From the NCBI RefSeq assembly GCF_011290365.1, contig NZ_CP049786.1, positions 3,348,001 to 3,412,000 on the forward strand: a stretch of DNA of 64,000 nt, written 5' to 3'. The position numbers were made by a program, and so were the translations under genes. Of the stretch, positions 41,975 through 52,275 are shown piece by piece (the first letter of the stretch is position 1; each line of letters opens with the position of its first letter). The notes beneath the pieces were generated by a model, which was not told the DNA's origin, did no database searches, and saw nothing but the letters and a program-made list of their open reading frames with translations. The DNA comes from Leclercia sp. 29361. GTDB lineage: Bacteria; Pseudomonadota; Gammaproteobacteria; Enterobacterales; Enterobacteriaceae.

Positions 41975-42907
41975 TTAATCTTTATAGATGCTGAAGTGTT
42001 CGCGCGCGGCGAGAAGCTGCGCTTTGGTCAGCATGAAGACGCCGTCGCCACCGTTGTCGAACTCGAGCCAGGTGAACGGCACATCCGGATATTGCTCCAT
42101 CAGATGTACCATGCTGTTACCCACTTCACAAATCAGAATGCCGTCGTCGGTCAGATAATCCGGCGCGCAGGCAAGAATGCGGCGGGTCAGCTTCAGGCCG
42201 TCAGAGCCGGACGCCAGACCCAGTTCAGGTTCGTGGCGATATTCGTTCGGCAGGTCGGACATATCTTCTGCGTCAACGTATGGCGGGTTGGTGACGATCA
42301 GGTCGTACTGCACTTTTGGCAAATCGCGGAACAGATCGGAACGGATCGGCGTTACGTGATGGATCAGGCCGTGCTCTTCAATATTGTGTTCCGCTACCGC
42401 CAGCGCATCAGAGGAGATGTCCACCGCGTCCACTTCCGCATCCGGGAAGGCGTAGGCGCAGGCAATGGCGATGCAGGCGCTGCCGGTACACATATCCAGA
42501 ATGTGCTCCGGCTGATGGTCAATCAGACCGGCAAACTGGTTGTTGATCAGTTCACCGATCGGCGAGCGCGGCACCAGCACGCGTTCATCGACAAAGAACT
42601 CATGTCCGCAGAACCAGGCTTTATTGGTCAGGTAGGCGACCGGGATACGTTCGTTGACGCGGCGGATCACGCGCTCAACGATGCGGTGTTTCTCGCTGGA
42701 GGTCAGGCGCGCAGAGCGCATATCTTCCGGAATATCCAGCGGCAGATAGAGGGATGGCAGCACCAGCTGCACCGCCTCGTCCCACGGGTTATCGGTGCCG
42801 TGACCGTACCAGATATTGGCCGCGCTGAAACGGCTGACCGCCCAACGCAACATGTCCTGAATGGTTTGCAGCTCATTCACCGCTTCATCGACAAAAATTT
42901 TATCCAC
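41975..42907 (-). CDS. prmB: Ribosomal protein uL3 glutamine methyltransferase PrmB
   Basis: SAM-dependent enzyme that methylates a glutamine of ribosomal protein L3. I use GTG 42905-42907 ([20 protein letters not shown]), with GGAG six bases upstream; this gives 310 residues as in E. coli, although the frame is open 53 codons further. Motif I is [20 protein letters not shown] and the catalytic motif is [12 protein letters not shown]. The message is divergent from smrB. Confidence 0.95.
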   Translation of the reverse strand: MDKIFVDEAVNELQTIQDMLRWAVSRFSAANIWYGHGTDNPWDEAVQLVLPSLYLPLDIPEDMRSARLTSSEKHRIVERVIRRVNERIPVAYLTNKAWFCGHEFFVDERVLVPRSPIGELINNQFAGLIDHQPEHILDMCTGSACIAIACAYAFPDAEVDAVDISSDALAVAEHNIEEHGLIHHVTPIRSDLFRDLPKVQYDLIVTNPPYVDAEDMSDLPNEYRHEPELGLASGSDGLKLTRRILACAPDYLTDDGILICEVGNSMVHLMEQYPDVPFTWLEFDNGGDGVFMLTKAQLLAAREHFSIYKD

Positions 42908-43064
42908 TATGTTCTCCAGGGCATGCTCGCTAAATTTTCGGCGGCTAGTGTGCCACGAAGACGGCGATAAATCAGCATTGTCGCTAACGCCTTGCGGGTA
43001 AAAAATGCGTTTTGCCGTGCGGCGAGTCAGGTACACTGTCGGAAATAAGAGATGAGACGGACCC

Positions 43065-43616
43065 ATGAAAAAGAAAACATCGCTGAGCGAGGAGGATCAA
43101 ACGCTGTTTCGTCAGCTGATGACCGGCACGCGTAAAATCAAGCAGGACACCATCGTCCACCCTCCGATACGCAAAAAAGTGAGTGAAGTACCGGTAAAAC
43201 GGTTAATCCAGGAGCAGGCCGACGCCAGCCACTATTTTTCCGATGAGTTCCAGCCGCTGCTGAACACCGAGGGCGCGGTAAAATATGTGCGCGCGGATGT
43301 GAGCCATTTCGAGCTGAAAAAATTACGTCGCGGGGATTATTCGCCGGAGCTGTTTCTCGATCTGCACGGGTTGACCCAGATGCAGGCCAAGCAGGAGCTG
43401 GGAGCGTTGATTGCCGCCTGTCGCCGGGAACATCTGTTTTGCGCCTGCGTGATGCACGGTCATGGGAAGCATATTCTGAAGCAGCAAACGCCGCTGTGGC
43501 TTGCCCAGCATCCGCACGTGATGGCTTTTCATCAGGCACCCAAAGAGTACGGCGGAGATGCCGCCTTGCTGGTGCTGATTGAAGTTGAAGAGTGGCAACC
43601 GCCTGAGCTGCCCTGA
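43065..43616 (+). CDS. smrB: Ribosome-rescue endonuclease SmrB
   Basis: Smr-domain nuclease that in E. coli recognises collided ribosomes and cuts the mRNA between them, feeding tmRNA rescue. The 183 residues have a long N-terminal extension and an Smr domain from about residue 97 with [15 protein letters not shown] and the active-site [16 protein letters not shown]. Divergent from prmB over about 155 bases; convergent with sixA across a hairpin. Confidence 0.95.
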   Translation: MKKKTSLSEEDQTLFRQLMTGTRKIKQDTIVHPPIRKKVSEVPVKRLIQEQADASHYFSDEFQPLLNTEGAVKYVRADVSHFELKKLRRGDYSPELFLDLHGLTQMQAKQELGALIAACRREHLFCACVMHGHGKHILKQQTPLWLAQHPHVMAFHQAPKEYGGDAALLVLIEVEEWQPPELP

Positions 43617-43620
43617 CAGG

Positions 43621-43648
43621 CAGGCGGGTGGCTGAGGCTACCCGCCTG
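43621..43648. terminator. Hairpin between smrB and sixA
   Basis: CAGGCGGGT (43621-43629) pairs with ACCCGCCTG (43640-43648) around a 10-base loop between convergent genes. There is no clear T-run, so it may act as a weak or Rho-assisted stop. Confidence 0.55.
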
Positions 43649-43661
43649 GATGTGGTTTACG

Positions 43662-44147
43662 TCAGATAGCTTTCGCCATCTTCAGATTGCAGGGGCTCAT
43701 CTGCCAGTTGAACACGCCGACACCCGTTTCATCGAGGGTGACATTGGCAATGGCAGAGGTACTGAACATCGGCGGCGTTTCGCCCGGGCAGAGTTCAGAG
43801 ACCAGGTAGCCGACTAACGGCAGATGGGAAATCACCAGCGCAGAGGTAACGCCTTCACTGCTCAGGGCCTGAAGATAGGCACTGACCAGACCTACATCGC
43901 CACAAGGGGTAAGCTCTTGCAGGATATCGACGCCGGCAGGCAGGTTCATACACTCCCCCACCACGTCCAGTGTCTGTTCAGCACGCAGGAACGGGCTGAC
44001 GAGGACACGTTCAATATCCACTTTTTGCCCTTTCAGCCAGGTTGCCATTTGACGGGACTCGTCACAGCCGCAAGGCGTCAGAGGACGAACAGAGTCACTG
44101 GCAGCATCGAGTGCCGCGTCACCGTGACGCATGATAAAAACTTGCAT
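43662..44147 (-). CDS. sixA: Phosphohistidine phosphatase SixA
   Basis: Histidine-phosphatase-family enzyme that in E. coli dephosphorylates the nitrogen-PTS protein NPr (PtsO). From ATG 44145-44147 it has 161 residues, the E. coli length. The catalytic motif is MQVFIMRHGDAALDAASDS with H8; a second histidine is in LVISHLPLVGYL. An upstream in-frame extension of 18 codons does not match the family. Confidence 0.95.
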   Translation of the reverse strand: MQVFIMRHGDAALDAASDSVRPLTPCGCDESRQMATWLKGQKVDIERVLVSPFLRAEQTLDVVGECMNLPAGVDILQELTPCGDVGLVSAYLQALSSEGVTSALVISHLPLVGYLVSELCPGETPPMFSTSAIANVTLDETGVGVFNWQMSPCNLKMAKAI

Positions 44148-44357
44148 ATTGCACCGCTTTTGTTGACCAGGATCACCGGTGTTAACACCCCGCGTGAACA
44201 CATCACGAGGTAGAAAACCCGATGGCCGGGCATTGTGCCTGATCCATCCGTTGAATGAAACGCTGTTTTTTACCTCAACGGCGTAAGTATAGTCAATGTC
44301 AGTTTATAAATTAGACAGGACCAGACCCTTCAACGGCGGATTTACTCTTATTTGACC

Positions 44358-46505
44358 TTAATTTACCGGGTCAGTTTCCTTTGCTGGCCAAAATCGCAGC
44401 CCCTGATCCGCCATCTGCAATAATGTGTCACACGGTGTAAACCGCGGCCCATATTGCACAGCCAGTCGTTGTAAAATCGCAACAACTTCACCCGCGCCAA
44501 TGCTATCCATATAGCGGAACGGGCCACCCAGGAAAGGTGGAAAACCAATGCCAAACACCGCGCCAATATCGCCGTCGCGAGCGTTTTTAATCACCCGCTC
44601 ATCAAAGCAGCGCGCCGCCTCGTTGAGCATCATCATCACGCAGCGTTCTGCGCACTGTGTCGCAGATAATTTGCCCTCGCCGGTGGGCTTAATAAGCCCA
44701 TAAATCGCCGGGTCTACCTGCTTCTTGCTTTTACGCCCTTTTGGATCGTAAAGATAGAAACCACGTCCATTTTTTCTGCCTTTGCGATCGTCATTCAAAA
44801 TTGCAGAAACAATGTTTGCAGGGGCGCTAAATCGTTCCCCGTAAGCACTTTCCAGCACAGGTATAATTTTAGTGCCGGTATCGATTCCCACCTCATCCAA
44901 AAGTTGGATTGGCCCAACGGGGAAACCAAACTTCACCAGCGCATTATCAATGTGATCAACCTTTTCCCCTTCGATCAGCAGGCGCATGGCTTCGTTGATG
45001 TAAGGGGCCAGAATACGGTTAACGTAGAACCCGGCTTTATCCGCCACTACAATCGGCGTTTTACCCTGCATTTTCGCCAGCTTTACAATAGTAGCGACGG
45101 TCTGCGGGCTGGTGTCGGCGTGAGGAATCACTTCCACCAGCGGCATTTTTTCAACCGGGCTAAAGAAATGCAGCCCGATCACCTGTTCAGGACGCGCGGC
45201 CTGGGCCGCAATATCGCCAATTGGCAGCGATGAGGTGTTAGAAGCAAAGATAGTATGCGGCGCGCAATGCGCTTCGACCTCGGCCACCATCTGCTGTTTC
45301 AGGGCCAGATCTTCAAATACCGCCTCAATCACCACATCGCGATGGCGGAATCCGCTGTAATCCGTGGTACCGGAGATCAGCGCCAGCTGGCGATCGCGCT
45401 CACTGGCTTTGATATGGCGGCGTTTGACCTTCTTATCAAGCAGCTGCCAGCTGTACTGCAGGGCGTGGTTGATCCCTTTCGGATTGATGTCTTTGATCCG
45501 CACCGGTAATTTGCCCTTGCTGGCGGTCACGAAGGCGATACCGCCTCCCATCAGCCCGCCACCCAGCACGCCGATGGCCTCAAGCGGTGCAGGCTCCGCC
45601 TCGCTACCGGGATCTTTTTTTACCTCGGTGCTGGCAAAGAAAATGCTGCGCAGCGCCTGCGACTGCGGGGTCATCGCCAGCTCACCAAAGGCTTTAGCTT
45701 CTGCGGCATAGCCGCTGCTGCTGCCCTGGGTCAGACCAATATGGATAACCTCGAGAATGCGTTTTGCCGCCGGGTAATTTCCCTGGGTTTTTTGTTCGGT
45801 TTTGTTCGCCACCATTCTGAACAGCAGCGTCCGGCCCAGCGGACCTGCCAGCACGCGCTCGCGTACCGGCAAGCGACGCCCGGCCGGTTTGTCTTTCAGG
45901 GCCAGCGCAACCGCGGATTCAAGCAAAATCGACGGCGGAACAACCTCATCCACCAGCCCGACCTTCAGGGCCTGACGCGGACGCAGCTGTTTGCCGGTGA
46001 GGATCATCTCCAGCGCCGTGCTGACACCCACCAGCCGCGGCAGACGCTGGGTGCCGCCCGAGCCGGGCAGCAAGCCGAGCTGCACTTCCGGCAGGCCCAG
46101 CACCGTTTTGCCGTCGTCGGTACAGATCCGCCCGTGACAGGCCAGCGCCAGCTCCAGACCGCCGCCGAGGCAGGCGCCGTGGATCGCCGCAATCACCGGG
46201 ATCGGCAGGGCATGAATTTCAGCCATGATCTGCTGCCCCTGACGGGCCAGATCTTCCGCTTCCTGGGCGCTGCTCGCGCGGGCAATCATGTTGATATCGG
46301 CCCCGGCAATAAAGTTGTCCGGCTTGGCCGAGATAAATACCAGCCCGCGAAGCGTTTTGTTTTCACGCACCTGCTTGAGGATAGCGCGCACCTGACCGCC
46401 AAATTCGGCTTTCAGGGTATTCATCTTTTCGCCTGGTGCATCGATGGTGACTACCGCCACGTTGTCCAGTCGCACATGCAGGGTAAACGCTGTTGTCATC
46501 TCCAT
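44358..46505 (-). CDS. fadJ: Fatty acid oxidation complex subunit alpha FadJ
   Basis: Enoyl-CoA hydratase plus 3-hydroxyacyl-CoA dehydrogenase, used in anaerobic beta-oxidation with FadI. The 715 residues have an N-terminal crotonase domain ([40 protein letters not shown]) and a dehydrogenase domain from about residue 308 ([20 protein letters not shown]). Its ATG overlaps the fadI stop by one base (TAATG). About 210 bases without a gene lie between it and sixA. Confidence 0.97.
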   Translation of the reverse strand: MEMTTAFTLHVRLDNVAVVTIDAPGEKMNTLKAEFGGQVRAILKQVRENKTLRGLVFISAKPDNFIAGADINMIARASSAQEAEDLARQGQQIMAEIHALPIPVIAAIHGACLGGGLELALACHGRICTDDGKTVLGLPEVQLGLLPGSGGTQRLPRLVGVSTALEMILTGKQLRPRQALKVGLVDEVVPPSILLESAVALALKDKPAGRRLPVRERVLAGPLGRTLLFRMVANKTEQKTQGNYPAAKRILEVIHIGLTQGSSSGYAAEAKAFGELAMTPQSQALRSIFFASTEVKKDPGSEAEPAPLEAIGVLGGGLMGGGIAFVTASKGKLPVRIKDINPKGINHALQYSWQLLDKKVKRRHIKASERDRQLALISGTTDYSGFRHRDVVIEAVFEDLALKQQMVAEVEAHCAPHTIFASNTSSLPIGDIAAQAARPEQVIGLHFFSPVEKMPLVEVIPHADTSPQTVATIVKLAKMQGKTPIVVADKAGFYVNRILAPYINEAMRLLIEGEKVDHIDNALVKFGFPVGPIQLLDEVGIDTGTKIIPVLESAYGERFSAPANIVSAILNDDRKGRKNGRGFYLYDPKGRKSKKQVDPAIYGLIKPTGEGKLSATQCAERCVMMMLNEAARCFDERVIKNARDGDIGAVFGIGFPPFLGGPFRYMDSIGAGEVVAILQRLAVQYGPRFTPCDTLLQMADQGLRFWPAKETDPVN

Positions 46506-47815
46506 TATTCCGCCTCCAGAACCATTGCGGCACCCAGGCCACCCGCCGCGCAGGCGGTTACCAGGCCAAACCCACCGCCGCGACGGCGTAACTCATGCAG
46601 CGTCTGGGTGATCATCCTCGCCCCGGTCGCCGCAAAGGGGTGACCGTAGGCAATAGAGCCGCCCAGCACGTTAAATTTGCTCTCATCGACTTCGCCCGTC
46701 GCGTGGGCCCGGCCTAACACATCCCGGGCAAAGCGTTCGCTGGCCAGCAGTTGCAGGTTGGCCAGGGTCTGGGCGGCAAAGGCTTCATGCATGTCGATAA
46801 GCGTCAGGTCGGCCATCGTCAGCCCGGCACGCTCCAGCGCCAACGGCGTGGACCAGGCTGGCCCCAGGAGCATGTCCTGCCAGACATCAATGGCGGTAAA
46901 GGCATAGCTGCGCAGATAACCGAGCGGAGTCAGGCCCAGCTCTTTAGCGCGGGATTCGGTCATCAGGATCACCGCCGCCGCGCCGTCGGTTAACGGCGTA
47001 CTGTTGGCAGCGGTCACGGTGCCGTGCTTGCGATCGAAAGCCGGGCGCAGTTTTGCGTAATCCGCCAGCGTTGAGGTGCCGCGGATATTGTTGTCTTCAC
47101 TGAGCGGCTCGCGGTATGGCGGGGTGTAGGCGGTCATCACCTCTCCCGCCAGCTTGCCTTCGGCCCAGGCCTGAGCGGCGCGCTGATGTGAGCGGTGTGC
47201 CAGCGCATCCTGCTGTTCGCGGGTGATGCCGTAGGTCTTCGCCATCTGTTCGGCGGTGTCGCCCATCCGCAGGCCGGTGGAGTACTCGGCGACGGCAGGC
47301 GGCACAGGGAGCAGATCGCGCAAGCGCAGGCGCGAGAAAAGCGATAAGCGCTGCCCGGTGGTGCGGGCTTTGTTGACGTCCACCAGCACGCGGGCCAGTT
47401 TTTTGCTGACGCCTATGGGTAATACGGATGAGGAGTCGGCCCCGCCGGCGATCCCGGCGCGAATGGTACCTGTTATCAGGCTTTCCGCGACGTTCGCCAC
47501 CGCCTGAAAGCTGGTGGCGCAGGCACGGCTGACGCTGTAGGCATCGGTATGGACATTCATTCCGGTACCCAGCACGATTTCACGGGCGATATTGGGCGCT
47601 TCCGGCATTTGCACCACCTGGCCAAAGACCAGCTGTTCAATCACCTCGGGCGGTATTTCGCTGCGAGCCAGTAACTCCCCTACGACCATTTTTCCCAGAT
47701 CGACTGCAGGTATGCCATGAAAAGCCGTCGCCTGACGGGCAAATGGCGTGCGTAATCCACTGACAATGGCAATGCGATCCCCCTGACGGGTGATTAGCGG
47801 TAATGCCTGACTCAT
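46505..47815 (-). CDS. fadI: Acetyl-CoA acyltransferase (3-ketoacyl-CoA thiolase) FadI
   Basis: Thiolase that ends each beta-oxidation round, partner of FadJ. The 436 residues show the acyl-accepting C99 ([20 protein letters not shown]), the histidine in [12 protein letters not shown] and the second cysteine in [18 protein letters not shown]. First gene of the fadIJ operon; a FadR site lies 30-46 bases upstream. Confidence 0.97.
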   Translation of the reverse strand: MSQALPLITRQGDRIAIVSGLRTPFARQATAFHGIPAVDLGKMVVGELLARSEIPPEVIEQLVFGQVVQMPEAPNIAREIVLGTGMNVHTDAYSVSRACATSFQAVANVAESLITGTIRAGIAGGADSSSVLPIGVSKKLARVLVDVNKARTTGQRLSLFSRLRLRDLLPVPPAVAEYSTGLRMGDTAEQMAKTYGITREQQDALAHRSHQRAAQAWAEGKLAGEVMTAYTPPYREPLSEDNNIRGTSTLADYAKLRPAFDRKHGTVTAANSTPLTDGAAAVILMTESRAKELGLTPLGYLRSYAFTAIDVWQDMLLGPAWSTPLALERAGLTMADLTLIDMHEAFAAQTLANLQLLASERFARDVLGRAHATGEVDESKFNVLGGSIAYGHPFAATGARMITQTLHELRRRGGGFGLVTACAAGGLGAAMVLEAE

Positions 47816-47844
47816 AACGCTCCCCTGTGACTAACAAATACGCA

Positions 47845-47861
47845 AAGTGGTCTGACCTGAT
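47845..47861 (-). promoter_or_regulatory. FadR operator before fadI
   Basis: AAGTGGTCTGACCTGAT contains TGGTCNGACC, the core of the FadR consensus. It lies 30-46 bases upstream of the fadI start. FadR represses fadIJ until long-chain acyl-CoA releases it in E. coli. Confidence 0.85.
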
Positions 47862-47930
47862 AACAGTCTTAACCAAATTTTTACATTAGCCAATCGGGGA
47901 GAAGAAAAATTGCGAGCGAAGCCACAGAGC

Positions 47931-47962
47931 ACAAACGAAACGCCCCCATGAATAGAGGCGTT
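47931..47962 (-). terminator. Terminator-like hairpin after yfcZ
   Basis: On the minus strand AACGCC (47962-47957) pairs with GGCGTT (47944-47939), followed by TCGTTTG. It lies 10 bases past the yfcZ stop. The T-run is broken, so strength is uncertain. Confidence 0.6.
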
Positions 47963-47971
47963 GAAGGGAAA

Positions 47972-48256
47972 TTAACGCAGACCGAGCTGGAAAATCAGGG
48001 ACTCAGCTTCGCAGCTGAACACGAAGTCGATGTCCAGGCGCACCCCGCCGTCCACTTCGGTGAAGGTGGAAGAGATGTCGCACGGTTCAGACTCCACGCC
48101 GCGTGCTTTCGCGGTGAGGGCTGCCAGCGTCTCTTCGGCTTCAGCACGGCTGGCGAAGACACGGCTGTAAGAGGCGGTGCAATCCGTGTTATCCACGATG
48201 GTACCCACATCCATACAGCAGCAAACCGGGGTTTCATCAGCACTGCATTTACTCAT
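47972..48256 (-). CDS. yfcZ: YfcZ/YiiS family protein
   Basis: Conserved small protein of 94 residues (DUF406 group), function unknown. From ATG 48254-48256 it begins MSKCSADETPVCCCMDVGTI, the family N terminus with a cysteine cluster. The longer upstream frame adds 14 basic residues and is not conserved. It lies between fadI and fadL and is divergent from fadL. Confidence 0.93.
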   Translation of the reverse strand: MSKCSADETPVCCCMDVGTIVDNTDCTASYSRVFASRAEAEETLAALTAKARGVESEPCDISSTFTEVDGGVRLDIDFVFSCEAESLIFQLGLR

Positions 48257-48627
48257 AGTAGATTTCCTCTGTAGTCGCGCACGGCGCGAAATAGACACAA
48301 TGCTGATATTTTACGCCCCGCCCGGGAGGGGCTCCAGTCGTTAATGGCGTAAACGCGGGTAAGTGAGCAATATCACACGTAAAAATGATCTAAAACAAAA
48401 ATCACCCGTTCGGAGTAAGCGAACTGGTCACAATTTTGCCAACCAGATCCCGTTTCGAAAAACATATCAGTAAATATTAATAAACACACTTGCAACATTC
48501 TATCTGGTCAGACCTATACTCTCGCCACTGGTCTGATTTCTAAGTGTTACCACAGACCCTACACTTCGCGCTCCTGTTACGGTGTGTAACAAATATTGAA
48601 TAAAAATAACTCAATGAGGTTATGGTC
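48257..48627. promoter_or_regulatory. Divergent yfcZ/fadL regulatory region
   Basis: The 371-base gap holds a CRP-like site AGTGA-GCAATA-TCACA at 48362-48377, matching the TGTGA-N6-TCACA consensus except the first base. It also holds two FadR-like sites closer to fadL. No gene is seen. In E. coli fadL is under FadR, CRP and OmpR. Confidence 0.65.
48502..48541 (+). promoter_or_regulatory. Two FadR operators before fadL
   Basis: ATCTGGTCAGACCTATA at 48502-48518 contains the perfect core TGGTCNGACC. CACTGGTCTGATTTCTA at about 48525-48541 is a weaker copy. The pair matches the double FadR operator arrangement known in the E. coli fadL leader. Confidence 0.85.
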
Positions 48628-49965
48628 ATGAGCCAGAAAACCCTGTTCAAAAAAACTGCGCTCGCAATCGCAGTGGCAATCGTCTCCACCTCCGCCTGGT
48701 CAGCGGGCTTTCAGCTTAACGAGTTCTCCTCCTCAGGGCTGGGCCGCGCCTATTCCGGGGAAGGTGCCATCGCTGATGACGCAGGGAACGCGAGCCGTAA
48801 CCCGGCGCTGATCACCATGTTCGATCGCCCGACTTTCTCTATCGGTGCCGTTTATATCGATCCTGATGTGAACGTCACGGGTAACTCCGCCTTAACAGGA
48901 CAAAGTGCAAACCAGGACAACATCGCGCCTACTGCATGGGTGCCTAACGTGCACTTTGTTATGCCAATCAACGACCAGTTTGGTTGGGGTGCGTCTGTTA
49001 CCTCCAACTACGGTCTGGCAACCGAATTTAACGATAGCTACGGGGCAGGTATCTATGGCGGTAAAACCGATCTGGAAACCCTCAACCTGAACCTGAGCGG
49101 GGCTTATCGTCTCGACAACAACTGGAGCTTTGGCGTGGGCTTTGATGCCGTTTACGCGAGAGCCAAAATTGAGCGTTATGCCGGTTCGCTGGGTCCATTG
49201 CTGTCACGTCAGCTGACCGGCCGTGTACCGCCGTCCTACCTGAATGGTATCAACGAACCTGACGATCAGATTGCCTACCTGAAAGGCGACGAATGGGGCT
49301 TCGGCTGGAACGCCGGTATCCTGTACGAGCTGGATAAAAATAACCGCTGGGGTCTGACCTACCGTTCAGAAGTGAAAATCGACTTCGAGGGCGATTATAA
49401 GAGCTCCATCAACCCGGCTCTGAACAGCATCCTGGGCAGTATGGGTCTTCCGTCAGGCACTGGTGGTCGCACCGAGAGTGGTTCTCTGTCGCTGCATCTG
49501 CCAGAAATGTGGGAAGTCTCCGGGTATAACTTGGTGGCGCCACAGTGGGCTGTCCACTACAGCCTGACCTACACCAGCTGGAGCCAGTTCCAGGAGCTGA
49601 AGGCCACCGGCAGCAACGATCAAACCCTGTTCTATAAAGAAGAAAGCTTTAAGGACGCGTACCGTATTGCGCTGGGTACCACCTACTACTACGACAAGAA
49701 CTGGACCTTCCGCACCGGTATCGCCTTTGATGACAGCCCGGTTCCGGCCAACAAGCGTTCTATCTCTATTCCGGATCAGGACCGTCTGTGGCTGAGCGCC
49801 GGTATGTCCTACGCCTTTAACGATGATGCCTCTATCGACGTTGGCGCATCTTACATGCATGGTCAGAAAGTGAGCTTCACCGAGGGCGAAGGCGCAGCGG
49901 CGTATAACTTCACTTCCGAAGGTAAGGCGTGGCTGTTCGGGACCAACTTTAACTACGCGTTCTAA
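48628..49965 (+). CDS. fadL: Long-chain fatty acid outer membrane transporter FadL
   Basis: Outer-membrane beta-barrel that takes up long-chain fatty acids and serves as a phage T2 receptor in E. coli. I start at ATG 48628 ([20 protein letters not shown]), eight bases from GAGG; an ATG two codons before is too close to it. Signal peptide ends at SAWSA; mature [20 protein letters not shown] forms the plug. It ends in FNYAF, the aromatic C terminus for Bam insertion. 445 residues. The loop near residues 190-220 differs most from E. coli, as expected for surface loops. Confidence 0.97.
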   Translation: MSQKTLFKKTALAIAVAIVSTSAWSAGFQLNEFSSSGLGRAYSGEGAIADDAGNASRNPALITMFDRPTFSIGAVYIDPDVNVTGNSALTGQSANQDNIAPTAWVPNVHFVMPINDQFGWGASVTSNYGLATEFNDSYGAGIYGGKTDLETLNLNLSGAYRLDNNWSFGVGFDAVYARAKIERYAGSLGPLLSRQLTGRVPPSYLNGINEPDDQIAYLKGDEWGFGWNAGILYELDKNNRWGLTYRSEVKIDFEGDYKSSINPALNSILGSMGLPSGTGGRTESGSLSLHLPEMWEVSGYNLVAPQWAVHYSLTYTSWSQFQELKATGSNDQTLFYKEESFKDAYRIALGTTYYYDKNWTFRTGIAFDDSPVPANKRSISIPDQDRLWLSAGMSYAFNDDASIDVGASYMHGQKVSFTEGEGAAAYNFTSEGKAWLFGTNFNYAF

Positions 49966-49976
49966 TTAGGTAGCGA

Positions 49977-50014
49977 TAAAAAAAGGTGAGCCTCGTGCTC
50001 ACCTTTTCTTTTTT
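49977..50014. terminator. Bidirectional terminator between fadL and mlaA
   Basis: AAGGTGAGC (49983-49991) pairs with GCTCACCTT (49997-50005), with A-run before and TTTTCTTTTTT after. It serves fadL on the plus strand and mlaA on the minus strand. Confidence 0.92.
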
Positions 50015-50765
50015 ATTCCGCATCAATCTCGGAGAGTTCATTCTCGATCGCTTTCGCGTTCGGGTTATCTTCCGGTTTCAGCTTGCCGCCGTTAGCAATA
50101 AAGTCATGGTTCTGGAAGTAAGCTTCACGCACCATGAGGTACGGATCGGAGGACTGACGCAGCAGGCCGTCGGAATCCAGCAGCTGTGCGCGCGTCTCCA
50201 CCCCTTCCAACGTCCATTTACCTACCGACAGCGGCCAGGTTAGCCATGACAGCACCGGATAAAGGGTATCCACCGCATCACCACCGTCTTCACGCAGGGT
50301 GAAGCTGCCGTAGAACGGTAAATGGACATACGGGCCGTAACCTACATTGTAATGACCCAGGGTACTACCGAAACGGTGGGGCTGCTCGCGTTGCAGCTTC
50401 GGATTCGCCATTCCGGCAACATCAATAAAGCCACCCATCCCTAACAGGGTATTCAGGAAGAAGCGGGTGAAGTGGACCATCCCCTGATAGGGATTGCCCT
50501 GCAGGAAGTAGTTCGCCATCACCGCAGGCTCTTCAAGGTTGCTGGTGAAGTTGCTCAGCCCGTTACGGGCAGGTTGTGGAACATAGTCACGCCATGCCAC
50601 CGCAACCGGACGCACCACATAGGGATCCAGCACGTTGTAGTTGAAGTTATACATGGAGCGGTTGAATCCTTCCAAAGGATCGGAGCGCCCCTGTTGCTCG
50701 CCAGAACTGGCGCAGCCCATCAGCAACGTGGTGCCCAGCGCAACCACCGACAGCCGAAGTTTCAT
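50013..50765 (-). CDS. mlaA: Phospholipid-binding lipoprotein MlaA
   Basis: Outer-membrane lipoprotein that removes misplaced phospholipids from the outer leaflet and hands them to MlaC. From ATG 50763-50765 it has 250 residues with a lipoprotein signal (MKLRLSVVALGTTLLMGCAS, lipid-modified Cys after LMG). VacJ-family motifs include DPLEGFNRSMYNFNYNVLD and DPYLMVREAYFQNHDFIANG. The 43-codon upstream extension is not used. Confidence 0.96.
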   Translation of the reverse strand: MKLRLSVVALGTTLLMGCASSGEQQGRSDPLEGFNRSMYNFNYNVLDPYVVRPVAVAWRDYVPQPARNGLSNFTSNLEEPAVMANYFLQGNPYQGMVHFTRFFLNTLLGMGGFIDVAGMANPKLQREQPHRFGSTLGHYNVGYGPYVHLPFYGSFTLREDGGDAVDTLYPVLSWLTWPLSVGKWTLEGVETRAQLLDSDGLLRQSSDPYLMVREAYFQNHDFIANGGKLKPEDNPNAKAIENELSEIDAE

Positions 50766-51080
50766 ATCTTTCTCCCTGTTAAGTATGGCTATCACCAAAA
50801 GCCATCCGTACTGGCGCTTTCGCGCTCCGTCTGTAAATGTGCAAGTGATTGTATCAGCACGCTTACTGATGTCTACGACCACAAATCGGGGCAATAAAGC
50901 ACCTTCTTTATGATCTCAGAATAGCCTGGCTTTACGTTTTCGTTAGGCTGGCAATTTTATACGGCCTTAGCCGGGGATGTATCGCGTTTATTGCCATAAC
51001 AGGAATTTAAGAGCATACCCACGGGCGATGAGATAAAAACCGCTACGCTTATGGGTATCAGTCACATCAGGAGCACCACA
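50766..51080. promoter_or_regulatory. Divergent mlaA/yfdC intergenic region
   Basis: About 315 bases between two divergent genes. It must hold both promoters. I see no further gene, no strong hairpin and no recognisable operator. Confidence 0.5.
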
Positions 51081-52022
51081 ATGGACGAACTCAAAGAAGA
51101 GAAATTAGACAAACACACTGAAGAGCTGGAAGTTGAAAGCGAGGAGAACCGCCGGGGAAAGAAGATTGAGGTCGATGAGGACCACCTCCCCTCCCGCGCC
51201 ATGGCCATCCACGAACATATTCGCCAGGACGGTGAAAAAGAGCTGGAACGCGATGCCATGGCTCTGCTGTGGTCGGCTATCGCCGCCGGGTTATCAATGA
51301 GCGCCTCTTTTCTGGCCAAAGGGATTTTTCACGTTCAGTTTGAAGGCATCCCCGGCGGGATGGTACTGGAAAACCTCGGCTATACCTTTGGCTTTATTAT
51401 CGTGATTATGGCGCGCCAACAGCTGTTTACCGAGAATACCGTCACCGCGGTACTGCCGGTGATGCAGAGCCCGACATGGGGCAATTTCGGCCTGCTGATG
51501 CGCCTGTGGAGCGTGGTGTTATTCGGTAATATTATCGGTACCGGCGTGGCGGCATGGGCGTTTGAATATATGCCGATATTTGACGAGGCCACCCGCGACG
51601 CGTTTGTGAAAATCGGCACCGGGGTGATGGAAAATAGCCCTCTCGAAATGTTCTCTAACGCCATCATCTCCGGCTGGATCGTCGCCACCATGGTGTGGAT
51701 GTTCCCTTCTGCCGGATCGGCCAAAATCGTGGTTATTATTCTGATGACCTGGCTTATCGCCCTGGCCGATACCACCCATATCGTGGTGGGCACGGTGGAG
51801 ATTTTATATCTGGTCTTTAACGGCACCATCCACTGGAGCGAGTTCTTCTGGCCCTTCGCGATCCCTACCCTGGCAGGCAATATCTGCGGCGGCACCTTTA
51901 TTTTTGCCCTGCTGAGCCATGCGCAAATCCGTAACGATATGTCGAATAAGCGCAAAGCCGAGATCAAAGCCAAAGAGCAGGCCCGGCAGGAGGAAGCGGA
52001 AGAGAATAAAAATTCGGCCTGA
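51081..52022 (+). CDS. yfdC: Formate/nitrite transporter family protein YfdC
   Basis: Inner-membrane channel of the FNT family; substrate not established. From ATG 51081, with AGGAGC upstream, it has 313 residues (E. coli about 310). The acidic N-terminal tail (EELEVESEENRRGKKIEVDE) precedes about six helices with GLSMSASFLAKGIFHVQFEG and NIICGGTFIF-like signatures (GNICGGTFIFALLSHAQ). A charged C-terminal tail follows. It ends about 75 bases before argW. Confidence 0.93.
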   Translation: MDELKEEKLDKHTEELEVESEENRRGKKIEVDEDHLPSRAMAIHEHIRQDGEKELERDAMALLWSAIAAGLSMSASFLAKGIFHVQFEGIPGGMVLENLGYTFGFIIVIMARQQLFTENTVTAVLPVMQSPTWGNFGLLMRLWSVVLFGNIIGTGVAAWAFEYMPIFDEATRDAFVKIGTGVMENSPLEMFSNAIISGWIVATMVWMFPSAGSAKIVVIILMTWLIALADTTHIVVGTVEILYLVFNGTIHWSEFFWPFAIPTLAGNICGGTFIFALLSHAQIRNDMSNKRKAEIKAKEQARQEEAEENKNSA

Positions 52023-52057
52023 ATGGCGACACTTTAAGCAGTCAGGCGGTGGCGAGC

Positions 52058-52086
52058 TTAACGCCTTGTATAAATGGCGTTATACT
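52058..52086 (+). promoter_or_regulatory. argW promoter
   Basis: A -35-like TTAACG (52058-52063) and a -10 TATACT (52081-52086) are exactly 17 bases apart, 11 bases before the tRNA. The GC-rich stretch after the -10 fits a stringently controlled tRNA promoter. Confidence 0.7.
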
Positions 52087-52097
52087 CGTGCCGCTTT

Positions 52098-52172
52098 GTC
52101 CCCTTAGTTAAATGGATATAACGAGCCCCTCCTAAGGGCTAGTTGCAGGTTCGATTCCTGCAGGGGACACCA
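52098..52172 (+). tRNA. argW: tRNA-Arg (anticodon CCU)
   Basis: A 75-base tRNA including an encoded CCA end. The acceptor stem pairs GTCCCCT with AGGGGAC, the anticodon stem is AGCCC/GGGCT with loop CTCCTAA (anticodon CCT), and the T-arm GCAGGTTCGATTCCTGC is intact. It is almost identical to E. coli argW, which reads AGG codons. Its 3' half is the integration site of the prophage that follows. Confidence 0.97.
52149..52172 (+). other. Prophage attachment site (attL) in the argW 3' end
   Basis: The integrase gene starts 165 bases beyond the tRNA, and phage DNA begins right after the CCA. The crossover core is therefore expected within the T-arm/acceptor segment, as for CPS-53/KplE1 and phage Sf6 at argW. 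The exact core cannot be fixed because attR is outside the window. Confidence 0.7.
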
Positions 52173-52174
52173 CT

Positions 52175-52260
52175 TCGACCAGAACCAGCCTCCACCCTCA
52201 CGAACGAAATCGACCAAAACCCCCACCATACAAACAATCCATACACAACCGACCAGAACG
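52175..52260 (+). repeat. Three direct repeats, candidate integrase arm sites
   Basis: TCGACCAGAACC (52175-52186), TCGACCAAAACC (52210-52221) and CCGACCAGAACG (52249-52260) share the core CGACCARAAC, spaced 35 and 39 bases apart. They lie between the att core and the integrase gene, where lambda-type integrases have arm-type binding sites. The function is inferred from position. Confidence 0.65.
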
Positions 52261-52275
52261 AACCGGAATTGACTA

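Noticed and set aside
42908..43066. Longer N terminus of prmB
   Set aside because: The 53-codon extension overlaps the smrB start region; the GTG at 42907 has a good ribosome site and gives the family length.
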